Part shown: positions 13,601-27,800 of the stretch, one piece after another
How the letters are laid out: every line of letters starts with the position of its first letter
Numbering within the stretch: the first letter of the stretch is position 1
Source of the DNA: Lingula anatina
Lineage: Eukaryota > Brachiopoda > Lingulata > Lingulida > Lingulidae
Assembly: GCF_001039355.2 (NCBI RefSeq)
Contig: NW_019774703.1
Coordinates: forward strand, 210,088-270,246
DNA length: 60,159 bases
Direction: 5' to 3'
Notes under the pieces: model-generated
Databases searched by the model: none
What the model was told of the DNA's origin: nothing
What the model saw: only the letters and a program-made list of their open reading frames with translations
Translations under genes and position numbers: made by a program

Positions 13601-16600
13601 AAAAATTTCTAAGAATACTTATTATAATATTGATTAATAATATAAATAAAGAAATGAAATAACACTATTAAAGGCCAATGGTTAGTAACAGTTTGGGAAC
13701 TTTGAGCAGCATTATCACAAAAACAGAAAACATAAAAAGTTGCTGATACTAGTATAAAAAATCATTACAAAAACATCCAGAAGCAAAAATGAAAGTTTTA
13801 ACAGTATCTGATAAACTGCCATAGTGAAAACATTATTTAAGAATAAGCTGCAGTACCTTCTTGAACAGCAATATCGAACCCTCTCTGCCCAGCTGTCACA
13901 AACTCCTGATATTTATTGGCAGCCTCATCAAACAATGTAACAAGCAATGTACATGTCTTCTCATATTCACACCGACCAATTGTTGATAACTGAAACAAAA
14001 CAAAAAGACTTCAACATAACACTATCCATTAAACTAAAAAAATAGAAGTTACAACTGACAATAAGTGAACCAATATAATCTACTACACATACTTATACCA
14101 ATGTTGCACATTCTTACACACAAGTAAACATACACATAACAAGTGTATGCATGTTCACAGAGAGGCACATCCCTATTCCATCAATCACTCACCAACTCAT
14201 GTCAAAAAGCTTTAATACTTTATAGGATAGCATAACTCAGTTATTATCAGTGATAATATGACTTACAAGCAAGCACAGAGAATCTTTAATGAAAAAAAAA
14301 ATTCATCCCACTCACCTGGTCTAATTGTTGGGAAACCAGTCCCTGGTCATCAAGTGGATCTTCTATTCCTTCCCTAAAATACATATCAATATAGCTACTA
14401 TATTCACTCCTGGAGAAAACCAGGTTAACTTTATTTGCTATTCCATAAATATTTTTTGCTTGTATCTTTAAGTTCATCTTAAAAATAGATAAACAATTTT
14501 ATTTTCTGAAATATCAATTGTTATTATCTGATTTAAGGAGAATAAAAACTGAGCCCACCATTTATTAAGCGAAAAGACCAATCCAACATGGATAACTCAC
14601 CTTAATACAACAGCCACAGACTCCAGCCTAGATGTGATGTATGCCTTGGTCACCTCTGGTGTATACGTCTCCAGCAGGTGGGGTTCTGTAGCCTTAACAT
14701 AGGGCACCGAGGCCACCATCCTCTGCCACAGACTGAGCAGATAGTGAATACTGTTGGGGGCAAACTGCCACATCTAGAAAGCAAAATATTCACACCAAGA
14801 TTTATGATTGAAATGAAATTGGTCAGATAAGTAGTTTTTTTATATTTTTCAACCATTTATGGAAAAAAGAGTAATGCTTTAATATATCATCTTGATGATG
14901 AAATTTATTTCAAAAATTTACTTGTACCCTCCCACTAATACCTAAAATATCCTCAACTGGTTCATAAATTATATTTTCAATGTTTATCTTAATAGTCTTA
15001 TTTCCTTATTTTTCGTTTTGACATAAACATATTTATTTAAAAATAGATGAAACATTTCTGATAGATCAATCCCAATAATAATATAACAAAGGCTGCTTGT
15101 GTAACTTAAGGTTCTTAAGAAGCCACCAACTTACCTGTAAACTAGTTACTGTGAACTCTGCAACCTTTTTGATGATCTCAGGGTAATTGTCAACTTTCAC
15201 CAACTCCCCAAGTTGATAATTTGATTTAAGTCTAGCTAGTAATCTACAAAATTCATGGTAGGACCCAGGTTCTGACAGTCCCTGGAAACAAATAACAATT
15301 TCCATTATATGTGTATATATTGAACTTCATCTTACCATTGCAATAGCGTAATATACTATATCTTATGGTCAGGGATGCTCAAAATGTTTGTAAAAACCAT
15401 GACACTGCTTAATTTGGTGCAATTATGTAACAATTAAAGCCTACTTTGTATAACCTCTTTTGAAAATAAAATGGAAACATAACAGTTACTGATCTGCTTC
15501 TATACAAACAAATTTCTGAGTAATAAACTTCTAGTGAGCATTCTTTAGAGTGAAGGTGGAAACACTTTTTCTTTCTGTCTGCATTCTGCATGAATTCATC
15601 CAAACCTATCCAAAGAGATATATCTCGGTCACAACTGAATTGCCAATCTAGGCAATCTGAGACCAAAGCAATATGACACTTGGGATTTTGCCTAGGCAAT
15701 GTTATAACCCCAGCTTACCTGTGGGTTGTCCAGCACAGCTTTCACCCCTGATACCAGTTCATTCAGAAACTTGCCTCTCTCTACATTATCAAATAATGAC
15801 CTCCTCACTGAGGCAATGTTGACTAAACATGCTAAGGCCTGAAATTTAAATTTAAAAAAAGTCAGAATACTGCAATGGACATCTATAGGAAAAAACATTT
15901 TATGCATCTTTCTTCCATTCCCCACCCTCCTTTGTAACTACTTGATATAATCTCTTTCTCAGATTCCACCAAAGTAAAAAAGGTCTTTCTACAACTCAAC
16001 TTGCTAAAGAGCACAATAAGTAAAGTGACAAATGTGCCCGTTTCCCCTAAGTAGTAGCCCTTTATTCAAATTTTACAACTTTTCACTTACTTACCATAGA
16101 TGCTAAACTAGGTGGAAGATTTGCATACAAGTCAAAAAACAGCTGCAAAGTACTGAAGTCCAGGAAAGCTGCAAGACAGAAAATAAGTTTAAAATCTGAC
16201 TACACAAGGTCCAAATGATTTTTAGTANTGTGTCTGTACATAATAAAAAATTCTAAATGAAATAAAAACATTTTCTTTAATATTGGTTTTCATGCAAAAC
16301 AATTTACAGGGTTCATCTATCTACAAGGCATGTTTTGACCCTTGATCAAAGTTACAGACTGGTGAATGTGAGAAATGTGATGCTGCATAAGTAGAAAATG
16401 TGTCTCTCTACAAACAATTTACTTTTTTATCATCACACAAGAGACCATGTTCAATCCATTTTGTCAAATTTACAGAAAACAAAAACAAAAACAAAAAAAA
16501 AAAAAAAAAAAAAAAAAAATGACCTGAAATCTTTAACCTATAGCTAGCACTTACCTGACCTCCAGCTTGTGGGTATTTGCACAGTACAAAGATCGTCTGA

Positions 16601-19600
16601 GGACTCATCTGTAGAGGTGCCCAGGAAATCAAATGTCAGACAGTTTAAGGTAAGCTTTAAGGTGTGACTCAATAAACCAGTCTGAAAAGAGGAATGAAAT
16701 TCTTATGTCTTATCAGATAATACAATATTCTTAGAGTAATGACATTACTTAAAGAAATTGAAAGGTTGCATTCACCTGAGAATGTATTGCTTTTGAACGA
16801 CTACAATTTAGGGACAGCATGGCAAAGTCTAAAGATAAACTGAATTGTGCATAAAAACATCAACAATTTCATCTGTCATGATTCTGATGAATATGGAATC
16901 CTAATTTGTGTAATAATTTCTAAGGAATATTCAAAATTTTCAAGCTATCAAGTTTACCTGACTATCATCCCCAAAGTCCAGATTTTTAATATTTCCTGCT
17001 GCTGTCCTGAGCAAACTACAAGCCAACTGGAAGATCTGGAAAAGCTGGGTGTCACGAAAGGAAGAGACAGTCTTCCTGTGCTTTGTGAGGCTGCGACTGG
17101 CTTCAGACTTGAGAGAAAAATATAACTTTATAATTCAATGCAGAACGTATTAAATCAACTGAAAAAAGCTATCATGGTGTTGCTCTGTTTACAGTGCTTC
17201 CTCATCATTACCTGGCTGCACAGAATTTGAGAAGCACCTGCAATAAATTATTCTTTCAATTACCTTCTCAAACACCCTGCAATTATTAAATTTCTGGAGA
17301 CAACATATGACATTCCGTAAGTATTCACTCACATGTGTTCTCCTCTCATATCTACACACAACTTTTACTAGTTTTAAATCAAGTCTAACTTTAAGTTAAT
17401 AAAAGAGAATTATTTGAATATCTAAGGCATAAGCGTGTGAATTACTGTATGCACAAACAGTGATTTAAAAATAAAAGGGACCTACAAAGATGACAAATTT
17501 ATTGCAATTATTCATTTGACATGTGCAGTATACTTACCCACGTACTAGTATTAGGTTAGATCAGGAAAAGTTCAAAGTTACAGAGAGACATAACAAGGTA
17601 CAGTACAATATGCTTGGCTGGTATTGAGATCAAGAAATACTCACTGTTTATTAACTCAAATTGTCACTTCAATTCTTTTCATCTGACAAAAATGTTAAAA
17701 GAAAGTGCTATAAAAGACTGAACTCAAAGATTAAACCAGTCAACTTTGAACAATATGCATTTCTATAACCTGATTAATCGAAGTCTGAAAATAGCCACAG
17801 AGATTCAAAGAGAATCCATATTAGTGTATTGAAACCAGACCAAGCATACTGCACACATAGAACTACAAAAGCTTCTAATTTTGTCTGATCAAGAACTTCT
17901 AAAAGGAGCACAACTAAGACAAGACACGGAGAACAATATGCACCTGAAACAGCACCTGATACAGAACCTATTTTTTATTTCTCTTTATTTAAGTTCATTT
18001 TATTATCCTTTTTATTTATTTATTTATTTATTCTTTTTGCAAATTGTATATTTTCCTCAATCTTTTAAACATATTAATGATTCTTACTTATATTAAAGGC
18101 AGATTTCAAATCAATTTCATCTTCTATTTTTGAGACTACCAAAGACATCCCCTGACACTGGGTATTCTTAATGCATATTCCAATTGACCTTATATCTAAT
18201 ATTTTCACAAGCAGAATTACTTGTTAAATTATATAGTTACCACAAGTTACAACAGAAAAAGGCAGCTAAGATGCTATTCAGGATTTGCCATACCTAAATT
18301 TTCTTTAAATCAAATGACTAATTTATACAATACAAATAGTATTACTATTTGTTACAACAGAATTAGTGTGAATATAAAATTCTACATATATTATCATACA
18401 AGACAGTGCTTATATGAAGCAGCAATGTACTAGATATTATTTCACTGAGGATTATAACACATGCAAGCACCTTTCTCAATCATTTAATTTCAACTTTGTA
18501 AAAAAATGAGACAAACACTTGAGTTATTAGTTCAAGGTTGACCATGAGACAGAATAACTACTTGGAAATGAACAACAAATTTCTTTCTGGCACAACTGGG
18601 AATTGTTCACACACAGCAGTTTTGTTAAAAAATTATTATTCAGGAATTCATTATAAAACACCAAAGGCAATACCAGTCTTGTACACATCACAACAAGAAC
18701 ACCTTTACAATAGGCCATTACTTTTAGTTTATAGCAAATAGCAAGATGCAATATCATGCTTGGTCTTCTTAAATCTGGTCTGCATCAAACACACTCTTTC
18801 ACAACAGTTATATTCAACTGTAACCGATTCTCACACAAAAAAATCATCAAAATTTATGCTTAAAATCACAGCAATATTTCATTAACATGTCCAGAATTAC
18901 ATAAATCTGATTCAAATTTAAGCACTGTAGACAGCCATAAAATATTGGGTCCCATGGTCATGGTTTTATATTGGACTATCCAACCAAAATATTCAGCTAT
19001 ATGATAACAGATATAAATAGGGTGAAGAGGATTAAGAAGTCATCAGTTGTTAGTCCACTTTGAGTTGAAATGTTTTGAATAGCAATGTTTTCAGAGAAAT
19101 GATTTTAATCATAAAGCATTGTTCAAACACCTTAAAATCATTGTTAAAATCCTTCTTTTTTATTTCTATCAAAATTTTCCTTTCCTATACAAAAAAATCA
19201 ATGTTTCATGTTTATAGCCATCATGAACATAAAATTTGTTTTCAATTTGAAAAGTATATACTGTTATCAGTCATAAGAAAACAGTTTTGTCAATCCAACC
19301 AAGTACTCTTATTGATACTTTCCCCCCTGAACTGCCCACATTAAATGCGTATCTTGACTCCTTAGCCCTCTCTCAAAACTCTATCAAGTTACAACATAAC
19401 TTTGGTGTTCAAAGCAGTATTTCAGCAGCCGTAAATATGGGATTCCAATGATATGAACTACAGATATTTACCAGGTCATTCTCGGTCTGCCAGTGCTACA
19501 ACCATGGGAAACAAATTTTCAGCTTTATCTCAGTGAATTTTTTCATTTCTTATATTAATATCAATATGAATTTACTTTTAGAAATAATGCTAAAAAGTTT

Positions 19601-22600
19601 TACATTTTGGCAGCAGTGACTCTAGTGGAACTTCAACATAATGTTACTAAACATAATGTGTCAATTTCATGTCAAAATTTTAATCTGGCTAATTCAAGAC
19701 ACCATTTACATTAGATGAGGTACATTTGAACAGACACAATTTATTTAATTCATATGAAATATTTAATACCGTTTATGGAGACATAAATCTATACACCCAA
19801 TATAAGGTACCTTACAGTTACACAGCACATTTCCCGCAAGGGAGCAAAAATGAAAAAGAGTTTGACTAAAAAAATCTGAACTAAGAAATGATGACAGATT
19901 ACTAAATGTGTTTTGCAGTTTAGAATGTCTTTAAAACATAATTTCTTTTGACTCCAAAAAGATGAACTATTACACATTTTTAAAAAAAGTAAAAAAAAAA
20001 AAAGATAATATTAAGATAACCAGTATCATGACACAATTCACCAATGCAGATCTATGACTACTGCATCAGGGAAATCTACTGTGTGAACAGGTGCATATAT
20101 GTGAAGGGTAAAAGAAGAAAAGAGAAAGTGAAACTTATCTGTACCTCACTAACCTGGTTCATTTCTGACACCAACTGTGCCAATAACTGAACACCAATCA
20201 TAACATGTTGGCTGCTGCCACTCTGGAAACAGAAAACATCCAGCTCAGGGTTATTTCACATCCTTTCATATTTAAGAAATTAAACAGTAGCAAGTAAATT
20301 ATTTCAGTCTGTTACAACAGTATTTCATCCTGTGAAAAGAATACATACATTATGTAAACTTCATCAATCTGTAGCCTTTTTTATTAAGTGCAATGCAACT
20401 ATATTATTGCAAATAAATAAATAACTTACTTGTATAAACTTGCCCACATCATCTATAACATTCCTGAAAACATACTCATCTTTGCTTACATCAAACCAAC
20501 CAAGTTTTGTTATCCTTGCAAATAACTGAAAATAAGGAAATAATATCAGTTCAAACAAACAAGCATGCAGTATATACAAATAAATAATATGCAAATAGCA
20601 TTTTATATGTGCACTGAATGTATAAAACTTAGATATTTTCATCTTCTCGCATGTGGAAATGTTATTTGTAATATGTATTCCAGGGAGTAGTAAAGCTAAG
20701 GCACAGTATATGTATATATAATGAATTAGGAAAAGCAACTCAAACCTCAGAAATGGGTATAAAGTACATACCTGAACCAAAGCAACAGTGACAAAATTGA
20801 GCAGCTTGGGTCTTGTTGCAAGGTAATTGAGAACATAGTTTCCTGTTGACAAGCAGTTGAAAAATAAAACAGATTTAACAGTTTTACATCATAATACATT
20901 CAAAATCATAAACACTAGGGNTCATGTTTATAGCCATCATGAACATAAAATTTGTTTTCAATTTGAAAAGTATATACTGTTATCAGTCATAAGAAAACAG
21001 TTTTGTCAATCCAACCAAGTACTCTTATTGATACTTTCCCCCTGAACTGCCCACATTAAATGCGTATCTTGACTCCTTAGCCCTCTCTCAAAACTCTATC
21101 AAGTTACAACATAACTTTGGTGTTCAAAGCAGTATTTCAGCAGCCGTAAATATGGGATTCCAATGATATGAACTACAGATATTTACCAGGTCATTCTCGG
21201 TCTGCCAGTGCTACAACCATGGGAAACAAATTTTCAGCTTTATCTCAGTGAATTTTTTCATTTCTTATATTAATATCAATATGAATTTACTTTTAGAAAT
21301 AATGCTAAAAAGTTTTACATTTTGGCAGCAGTGACTCTAGTGGAACTTCAACATAATGTTACTAAACATAATGTGTCAATTTCATGTCAAAATTTTAATC
21401 TGGCTAATTCAAGACACCATTTACATTAGATGAGGTACATTTGAACAGACACAATTTATTTAATTCATATGAAATATTTAATACCGTTTATGGAGACATA
21501 AATCTATACACCCAATATAAGGTACCTTACAGTTACACAGCACATTTCCCGCAAGGGAGCAAAAATGAAAAAGAGTTTGACTAAAAAAATCTGAACTAAG
21601 AAATGATGACAGATTACTAAATGTGTTTTGCAGTTTAGAATGTCTTTAAAACATAATTTCTTTTGACTCCAAAAAGATGAACTATTACACATTTTTAAAA
21701 AAAGTAAAAAAAAAAAAGATAATATTAAGATAACCAGTATCATGACACAATTCACCAATGCAGATCTATGACTACTGCATCAGGGAAATCTACTGTGTGA
21801 ACAGGTGCATATATGTGAAGGGTAAAAGAAGAAAAGAGAAAGTGAAACTTATCTGTACCTCACTAACCTGGTTCATTTCTGACACCAACTGTGCCAATAA
21901 CTGAACACCAATCATAACATGTTGGCTGCTGCCACTCTGGAAACAGAAAACATCCAGCTCAGGGTTATTTCACATCCTTTCATATTTAAGAAATTAAACA
22001 GTAGCAAGTAAATTATTTCAGTCTGTTACAACAGTATTTCATCCTGTGAAAAGAATACATACATTATGTAAACTTCATCAATCTGTAGCCTTTTTTATTA
22101 AGTGCAATGCAACTATATTATTGCAAATAAATAAATAACTTACTTGTATAAACTTGCCCACATCATCTATAACATTCCTGAAAACATACTCATCTTTGCT
22201 TACATCAAACCAACCAAGTTTTGTTATCCTTGCAAATAACTGAAAATAAGGAAATAATATCAGTTCAAACAAACAAGCATGCAGTATATACAAATAAATA
22301 ATATGCAAATAGCATTTTATATGTGCACTGAATGTATAAAACTTAGATATTTTCATCTTCTCGCATGTGGAAATGTTATTTGTAATATGTATTCCAGGGA
22401 GTAGTAAAGCTAAGGCACAGTATATGTATATATAATGAATTAGGAAAAGCAACTCAAACCTCAGAAATGGGTATAAAGTACATACCTGAACCAAAGCAAC
22501 AGTGACAAAATTGAGCAGCTTGGGTCTTGTTGCAAGGTAATTGAGAACATAGTTTCCTGTTGACAAGCAGTTGAAAAATAAAACAGATTTAACAGTTTTA

Positions 22601-23055
22601 CATCATAATACATTCAAAATCATAAACACTAGGGAAAAAAATGGATGAAATTATGTGACAAGTACAGCAATTTTGTCACAACTACAACTACTTTATACAA
22701 CAGAAATCTGTTCTCTGTGGTGTAATATGCAGGTTAATATCAAAATAACTGGAGTTTAACTACTGATGTCACTTGGAAAATTGATCTCTCTCAGACAGCC
22801 ATGTCACTTACTTATGTCAACCCTTTGCTCCAGAGGAAGTATCTGATTTGGTCTTGACACAAGCTTTGTTAATGTACTTGCAGCAAGCAACTGCGCATAT
22901 GGAGACTGAAATGAATTATAAAGCAAAATATAACAGTGTTACAAACACGTTTACTTTTACACTGCCTTGCCATCTGGATCTGTACATCTCATGATTTACT
23001 AATTTGGCTTCAAATCTACAACCCTCGGACATAAAAATAATAAAGAATAACATAA

Positions 23056-23101
<46 letters not shown>

Positions 23102-24486
23102 GCTTTAACACAGACTATTTTGGGCATATCAACATTTCTTACAAAACAATAGTACTATATTTGCCTGAATCATTTGTTCCTAAAACAAAATGGGGTAAAA
23201 ATATTAATTTAAAGCCTATTACAACCCTTGTAAGGTTTTACATCTAAATTTATTGGCTGAAAGAAAAAAAATTCAGTGGGATATTATCTGGTTTGCAAAA
23301 TAAATCAGCCTATGTCTCTTTCACCTAAAATAGTTCACACTTATTTGACTGAGAAATGGTGATTTCCCTTGCTGATAGGTCTAATTTTCTTCACATCTGA
23401 AAAAAAAAATGGTGGTCCCAAAGACTTTGTTTCTAATTTCAAACGCTACTAACTGGGTAACTGCATGCATTTTCCACTTTTCAATCCTACATCATTGTTA
23501 AATCTTAATATTTGACAAGAAAATATTTTCTTACATCTCCTCGTTCAAGCAGCAACTGGCACTTGCTAAGACAACTTGGAGAGACAGCAAAGTTGACTAG
23601 TGCTTTCTCTGCTTCAGCTCTAAGTGATGCATCTGTGGTCTCGTAGAGCTGCTTACAGAGTGCCTCTAGCTGGGCCAGCTCCTGAAACACAACGATGAAA
23701 TTTAGAATGGATTACAGTACTATGCATAGGAAACCAATGAAAACCTTGCAGTATACATTTTTTCATTATTTCTTGCTTTTCAAAATTGTGACTTATGTTA
23801 TTCCTTTTAAATATTAAAAACCTGTATAACATCAACACATCCTTAATTATAAGGAAATTTTCTTGGATCATCTGCATTAAAATCATTGTAAGCTGTGAAA
23901 AGACATTTAGTAATGCCTTTATGCAAAAAGGTACATGAATATGCAGACACTCAGTTTCAATCTATCGTTGAATTGACCACTCACTAGATCATTTACTCTT
24001 TTTGACATTAGGGCCAACACTATTTTATACTTGCATTTGTCTATAAGGAGCAACATAACATTTTTCACCTTTACCTTGTTTTAAACCTTAGGAGCATCCA
24101 GGGTACATGTTAATGTCATTGTGCTAATCAAGCCAAGATTAACTCTTGTAGAGCAAGTTTAATTAACATTCACATTAAGAGCTACAATATGCAGTAGCAT
24201 TTGCAAATACACAGTCTTATTTTGATCCGAGAAAAGAAATATTCTGGACAGTGTAGGCAGGATTAATCACGCACAACATTCATTTGTTATTGCGTTGAGA
24301 ATCATGCATTGAAACAACAGGTGGTTTTCTGCACGCATAAATGATGACTTTACTTCACAATCATACGATTAAAGCATTATAATAAAACACACATTTCGTG
24401 TACATCAGTTATATATTTTGTGGTTGCATTCGTTACAAAAACGTCCAGCTATTTGAAATTTCTAAACTCACCTGCTCTTCCGCCAT
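7690..24486 (-). CDS. XPO7: Exportin-7 (RanBP16), importin-beta family nuclear transport receptor, complete
   Basis: RanGTP-binding HEAT-repeat exportin shuttling between nucleus and cytoplasm. Coding exons 5'->3': 24486-24472, 23681-23535, 22905-22812, 22556-22486, 22239-22144, 21936-21868, 17107-16958, 16681-16555, 16168-16095, 15838-15719, 15281-15135, 14773-14601, 14373-14316, 13989-13857, 13540-13435, 13020-12885, 12659-12586, 12335-12191, 11874-11715, 11538-11468, 11256-11168, 10908-10801, 10312-10230, 9987-9773, 9586-9448, 9080-8920, 8621-8523, 8145-8018, 7786-7690. The sum is 3285 bases, or 1094 residues plus TAA, with all phases compatible; human XPO7 is about 1087. Recognisable blocks are [16 protein letters not shown] (N-terminus, importin-beta-N region), [52 protein letters not shown] and the C-terminus LNDMMS. 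ATG 24486 gives MAEEQ inside an AAAATGGCGG context. Exons 4-6 also appear at 20842-20772, 20525-20430 and 20222-20154 in a duplicated block; using both sets would break the frame. The 3' UTR probably runs to about 5905. Confidence 0.95.
16487..16519. repeat. A-rich homopolymer tract
   Basis: Long A run, interrupted at its left end, in the XPO7 intron just downstream (gene sense) of exon 8. A single undetermined base also lies nearby at 16228. Confidence 0.8.
17108..20153 (-). other. Large XPO7 intron 6, no gene seen
   Basis: AT-rich intron between exon 7 (16958-17107) and the lower copy of exon 6. I see no conserved open frame, RNA gene or clear transposon. From 19206 on the sequence belongs to the lower copy of the 1.7-kb duplicated block. 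Confidence 0.5.
19206..20920. repeat. Lower copy of 1.7-kb near-identical direct duplication (probable assembly artefact)
   Basis: This 1715-bp block matches 20922-22634 almost base for base. The differences I see are homopolymer lengths: a C run near 19322-19327 against 21038-21042, and an A run near 19991-20003 against 21706-21717. It carries XPO7 exons 4, 5 and 6 plus flanking intron. The copies are separated by a single N at 20921. Confidence 0.9.
20922..22634. repeat. Upper copy of 1.7-kb near-identical direct duplication
   Basis: Upper copy of the block, contiguous on its right with the normal XPO7 intron leading to exon 3. Real inclusion of both exon sets would add 236 coding bases, which is not a multiple of three, and would destroy the otherwise perfect frame. 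Confidence 0.9.
23055..23099. repeat. (AAT)n microsatellite
   Basis: About 15 trinucleotide repeats in XPO7 intron 2. Confidence 0.9.
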
Positions 24487-24826
24487 TTTTGTTTTCTCCT
24501 CATGGAAATGTAATGCGCCTGCGTGGTCAAGATAGTCCCAACACGCAAGTACCTGGGGTTGGGGTGTGGCAGTACACCCTTTGGAAATGCAGCAATAAGA
24601 AGGGTTATTTTAGTGACAGCACTATTAAGTGTTTATGACACTTTAAGTTAACTTACTGGTGGACTTCTGAGCAATATTTACGGTTGTCATTGCAAAAGCT
24701 CGTCTCCGACCTTACCGCGAAGCAAGCAGTGAAGGCATTCAGGAAACAGTGTCCGATGTCGCAAGAGAGGGACTGCTGTTAGTGTGTTTGTTTTTGGCGA
24801 TTATTTCCCCTTGGAATAAGTCTACG
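24487..24826. promoter_or_regulatory. Head-to-head XPO7 / tetraspanin-33-like intergenic interval (probable bidirectional promoter)
   Basis: Only 340 bp separate the XPO7 ATG (minus) and the tetraspanin ATG (plus). The interval is less AT-rich than its surroundings. TGCGCCTGCG at 24514-24523 resembles an NRF1 site, and AAAATGGCGG over the XPO7 ATG resembles a YY1 element. No TATA box is obvious. The spacing is seen directly; shared promoter activity is inferred. Confidence 0.5.
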
Positions 24827-27800
24827 ATGGGCTGCTGTGGCCCAGAAGATGACGATACATTCGTCAGCCCGATTGTGAAGTATTTGATGTTCTTTTTCAA
24901 CTTCTTTTTCTGGGTAAGTTTGATAAATACAAGTCACTATAGTGTGTATAGAGGCATGCAGTAATGTTATCAGTGTATCGAATCAGCGAGAGTGAAATGT
25001 TATGATTTATATGCAGTGATTCATTCATTTGTCGTGCTTTGTCTGAAATTTATCACATTTTCATTTTGAACAAGAGATGAGCATTTTTGGCACATTATTT
25101 GATATATTGGCACTGATGGCATTACGTTAAATTAACATTTTTTAAAGTTATAAAATTATTAACATCAAAATAAAAGTTTTTTAAGAATGATTCACAGGAC
25201 TTAGTTATGCGGCCTTTAAACCATGTTAATTTCATTAGACAAAAAAAAAAACTGAAAATAAAATTCACCATTTTACTTGGAGGCACATTGTGATCGTATA
25301 GTAATAAAATTGTCAAGAAAAATAGATATGGTCAGTGTTTTGAAAATATCCTGTTGAACATTTGAAAGATTATATTGAGAATTAAAGGGAAAATAGTGAA
25401 ACCATAATCAAAGTGCATTATATTAAGTTTTTCCATCTAATAATTTAATCCCTGTGCCTTTAATTGTACATCTATTTCCCTCTTAATTTTTTCTTCAGAG
25501 TGAATAATTATTTTTTATAAGCAGCCAACTTTGTTTACTTAGTTAAGTCAGATTGTTTGTTGTGCATTTAAATATTGGAAAATGTTTAATATTTTCAATT
25601 TTCGATTAATTTTAGCTCGTTGGTGGAGGTTTGATTGGCATAGGAGTGTGGGCATACATTGAGAAGGAACGCCTTGGTCAGAGTGGATCTGCAGAAATAG
25701 AGAGCATATATGACTTAATATTTGATGTGACAATCATTGTAATTATACTGGGAATTATCATCTTCATTCTGGCATTCTTGGGCTGCTTAGGATCTCTCAG
25801 GGAAAATGTTACACTTCTAAAGATAGTGAGTATATTTATGGTTTTATTTGTTTCCATGTCAGTTACACCCCACTTAAATCATGTGAGGTGACCAACATGG
25901 CCAAGAATGTTAGCAACAAGATTACATATCAGTATATGAATCATAGAGTTGCTTTCTATGTGTACATGACTGTAGTTTTACCTTATTGATAATTTATTTT
26001 AGGGCTGTTGCACTTTTTTTTTAAATCACAAGTTACAAAGAATAACAGTCTTATGACTCTTATCTATATTATTATAATTTCTGTTAACCCCTTACAACTA
26101 CAAAAAATCGTATGCACAAAATTGTTATTATTCATTTACTGTGAAGTATTTAGTAGTTTTCACAAAAACTTTTCATCATCAGTTAAAGGGATAATAACTC
26201 TTCGTTTTGGACAAAAAATGGATTTTCCTGGAGTAAACAACAATTTTCCCATACTTACCAATGGTTAATGAATCCATTTTTACATTCAAAGTTAGTCCCT
26301 GGTTTTTTTTCTAAAAAGTTTGGTTTTTTGTTTAAATCTCTTAAGAGATTATAACAGAGTATAGCCGTCAATGGAGGTCACGTGGTCTGAAGACAAGCTC
26401 AGATATCAGAATAACAGCTATAACTGCCTTTTTTGTGGTAAAACAGAATATATTATATTTCTATGAGTTGTTTACAATGTTTTTATTGTGAAATATAGAT
26501 CTCATACGAAGAGTTATTATCCCTTTAAACTTAGTCACAACCATAACATACCTGTATTTATAGGCCTTGTTTTGCAAAGTAATGATAGACAAATAGCAAT
26601 AGTGCTGTCTATAAAATCATGTTAGCACATGGACTCAAACTTTTTTCTCCCCTTTTACAGTGAAGTGAATATAAATCCATTGAGTGGGTTATGATGAGTC
26701 AATAAATTTACTTCAAAAGTGAAACCTGTCTGTAAAGACAAAATCTCTTTGAGTTGTACTGTTACATTCTTGAAAGTATTTGGTAGTCCACAAGTGCACA
26801 TGTAACAGAGTAGTTGTACACTTTTTCACACCTTTGATTTGTTAATTAGGCTGTCACAGCCATCTTTGATCACTCTGTACTCGTCTGACCTGTACATGAG
26901 GAAGATTGAAATGGGTGGTAGATAAATGAATCAGTAGAAACAATTAGCCTAGAGCAGCTTTCGTACCAATTTTCAGAAACACCCTTACAAAATGTTGTGA
27001 TAAATCTGATTAAGTGCCAAGTACACCTGGTCATACTGATCTTGCATAGTCCTCAGTTGATCGGGTTACAATTGGATTATAATTTGCTGATCTGCTTATC
27101 ATATTTGGGAATGAGATTAAATTCCACATTGCAGTTATTTGGCACACGTTATTCATAAAAGTGAAATAAATCCCTGGTACAGTAAATTTATAGCAGGCTA
27201 ATTGTACAATGTTTGTGAGGCCCATCCAACTTTTATTACAGTGTGATATGCGTTGTGAAAGAAGTATTATTTTCTACTATATTTTATGACTAGGGAAAAT
27301 AGAAGCACGGGAAAGGGAAGTTTTACTCATTTTGTATATTACTCATCATGTTTAGTTTTATGAATGTTCATGCATTTACATGCATTGTAAATCTAAAATA
27401 GGGCATTTAAAAGTTATCTTTGATTTTTGTTTCATTTGATGATTCATGAATTTAAGGTTGGTTACATCTGCTGTTTTTCTTGAATCAACATTGGTGTCAG
27501 ATAGAAAAAAAAATTTCACCCTTGCTATTTTAAAAGTAATCAGAGTGCATTTTTGATTAGGCAAAAATATAACTGATATTTTCACTTTTAGAAGAGTGCA
27601 TGATTTTTGAACATTATACACTTTTAGCATTTTGATATCATAAGGCAACTTTTTCAGAAATGTGTGGTTTGTCAGATAGGTGCCTGGCATATATAAATAA
27701 AACAAACATCTTGATAAATGTGCTGAAGTAATACATTTTTAATACAGGAAAACAAGTTGATCTCAATACTAAAATAAGGTAATGTCCATTGTCCAACTAC

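Noticed and set aside
20364-22566. Identical 162-codon minus-strand frames, as a duplicated gene
   Set aside because: Both are exons 4-5 of XPO7 plus read-through intron, present twice because of the assembly duplication.
24749-24826. Longer N-terminus for the tetraspanin
   Set aside because: The upstream in-frame start is GTG, not ATG. The ATG at 24827 gives the usual short cytoplasmic N-terminus and expected length.
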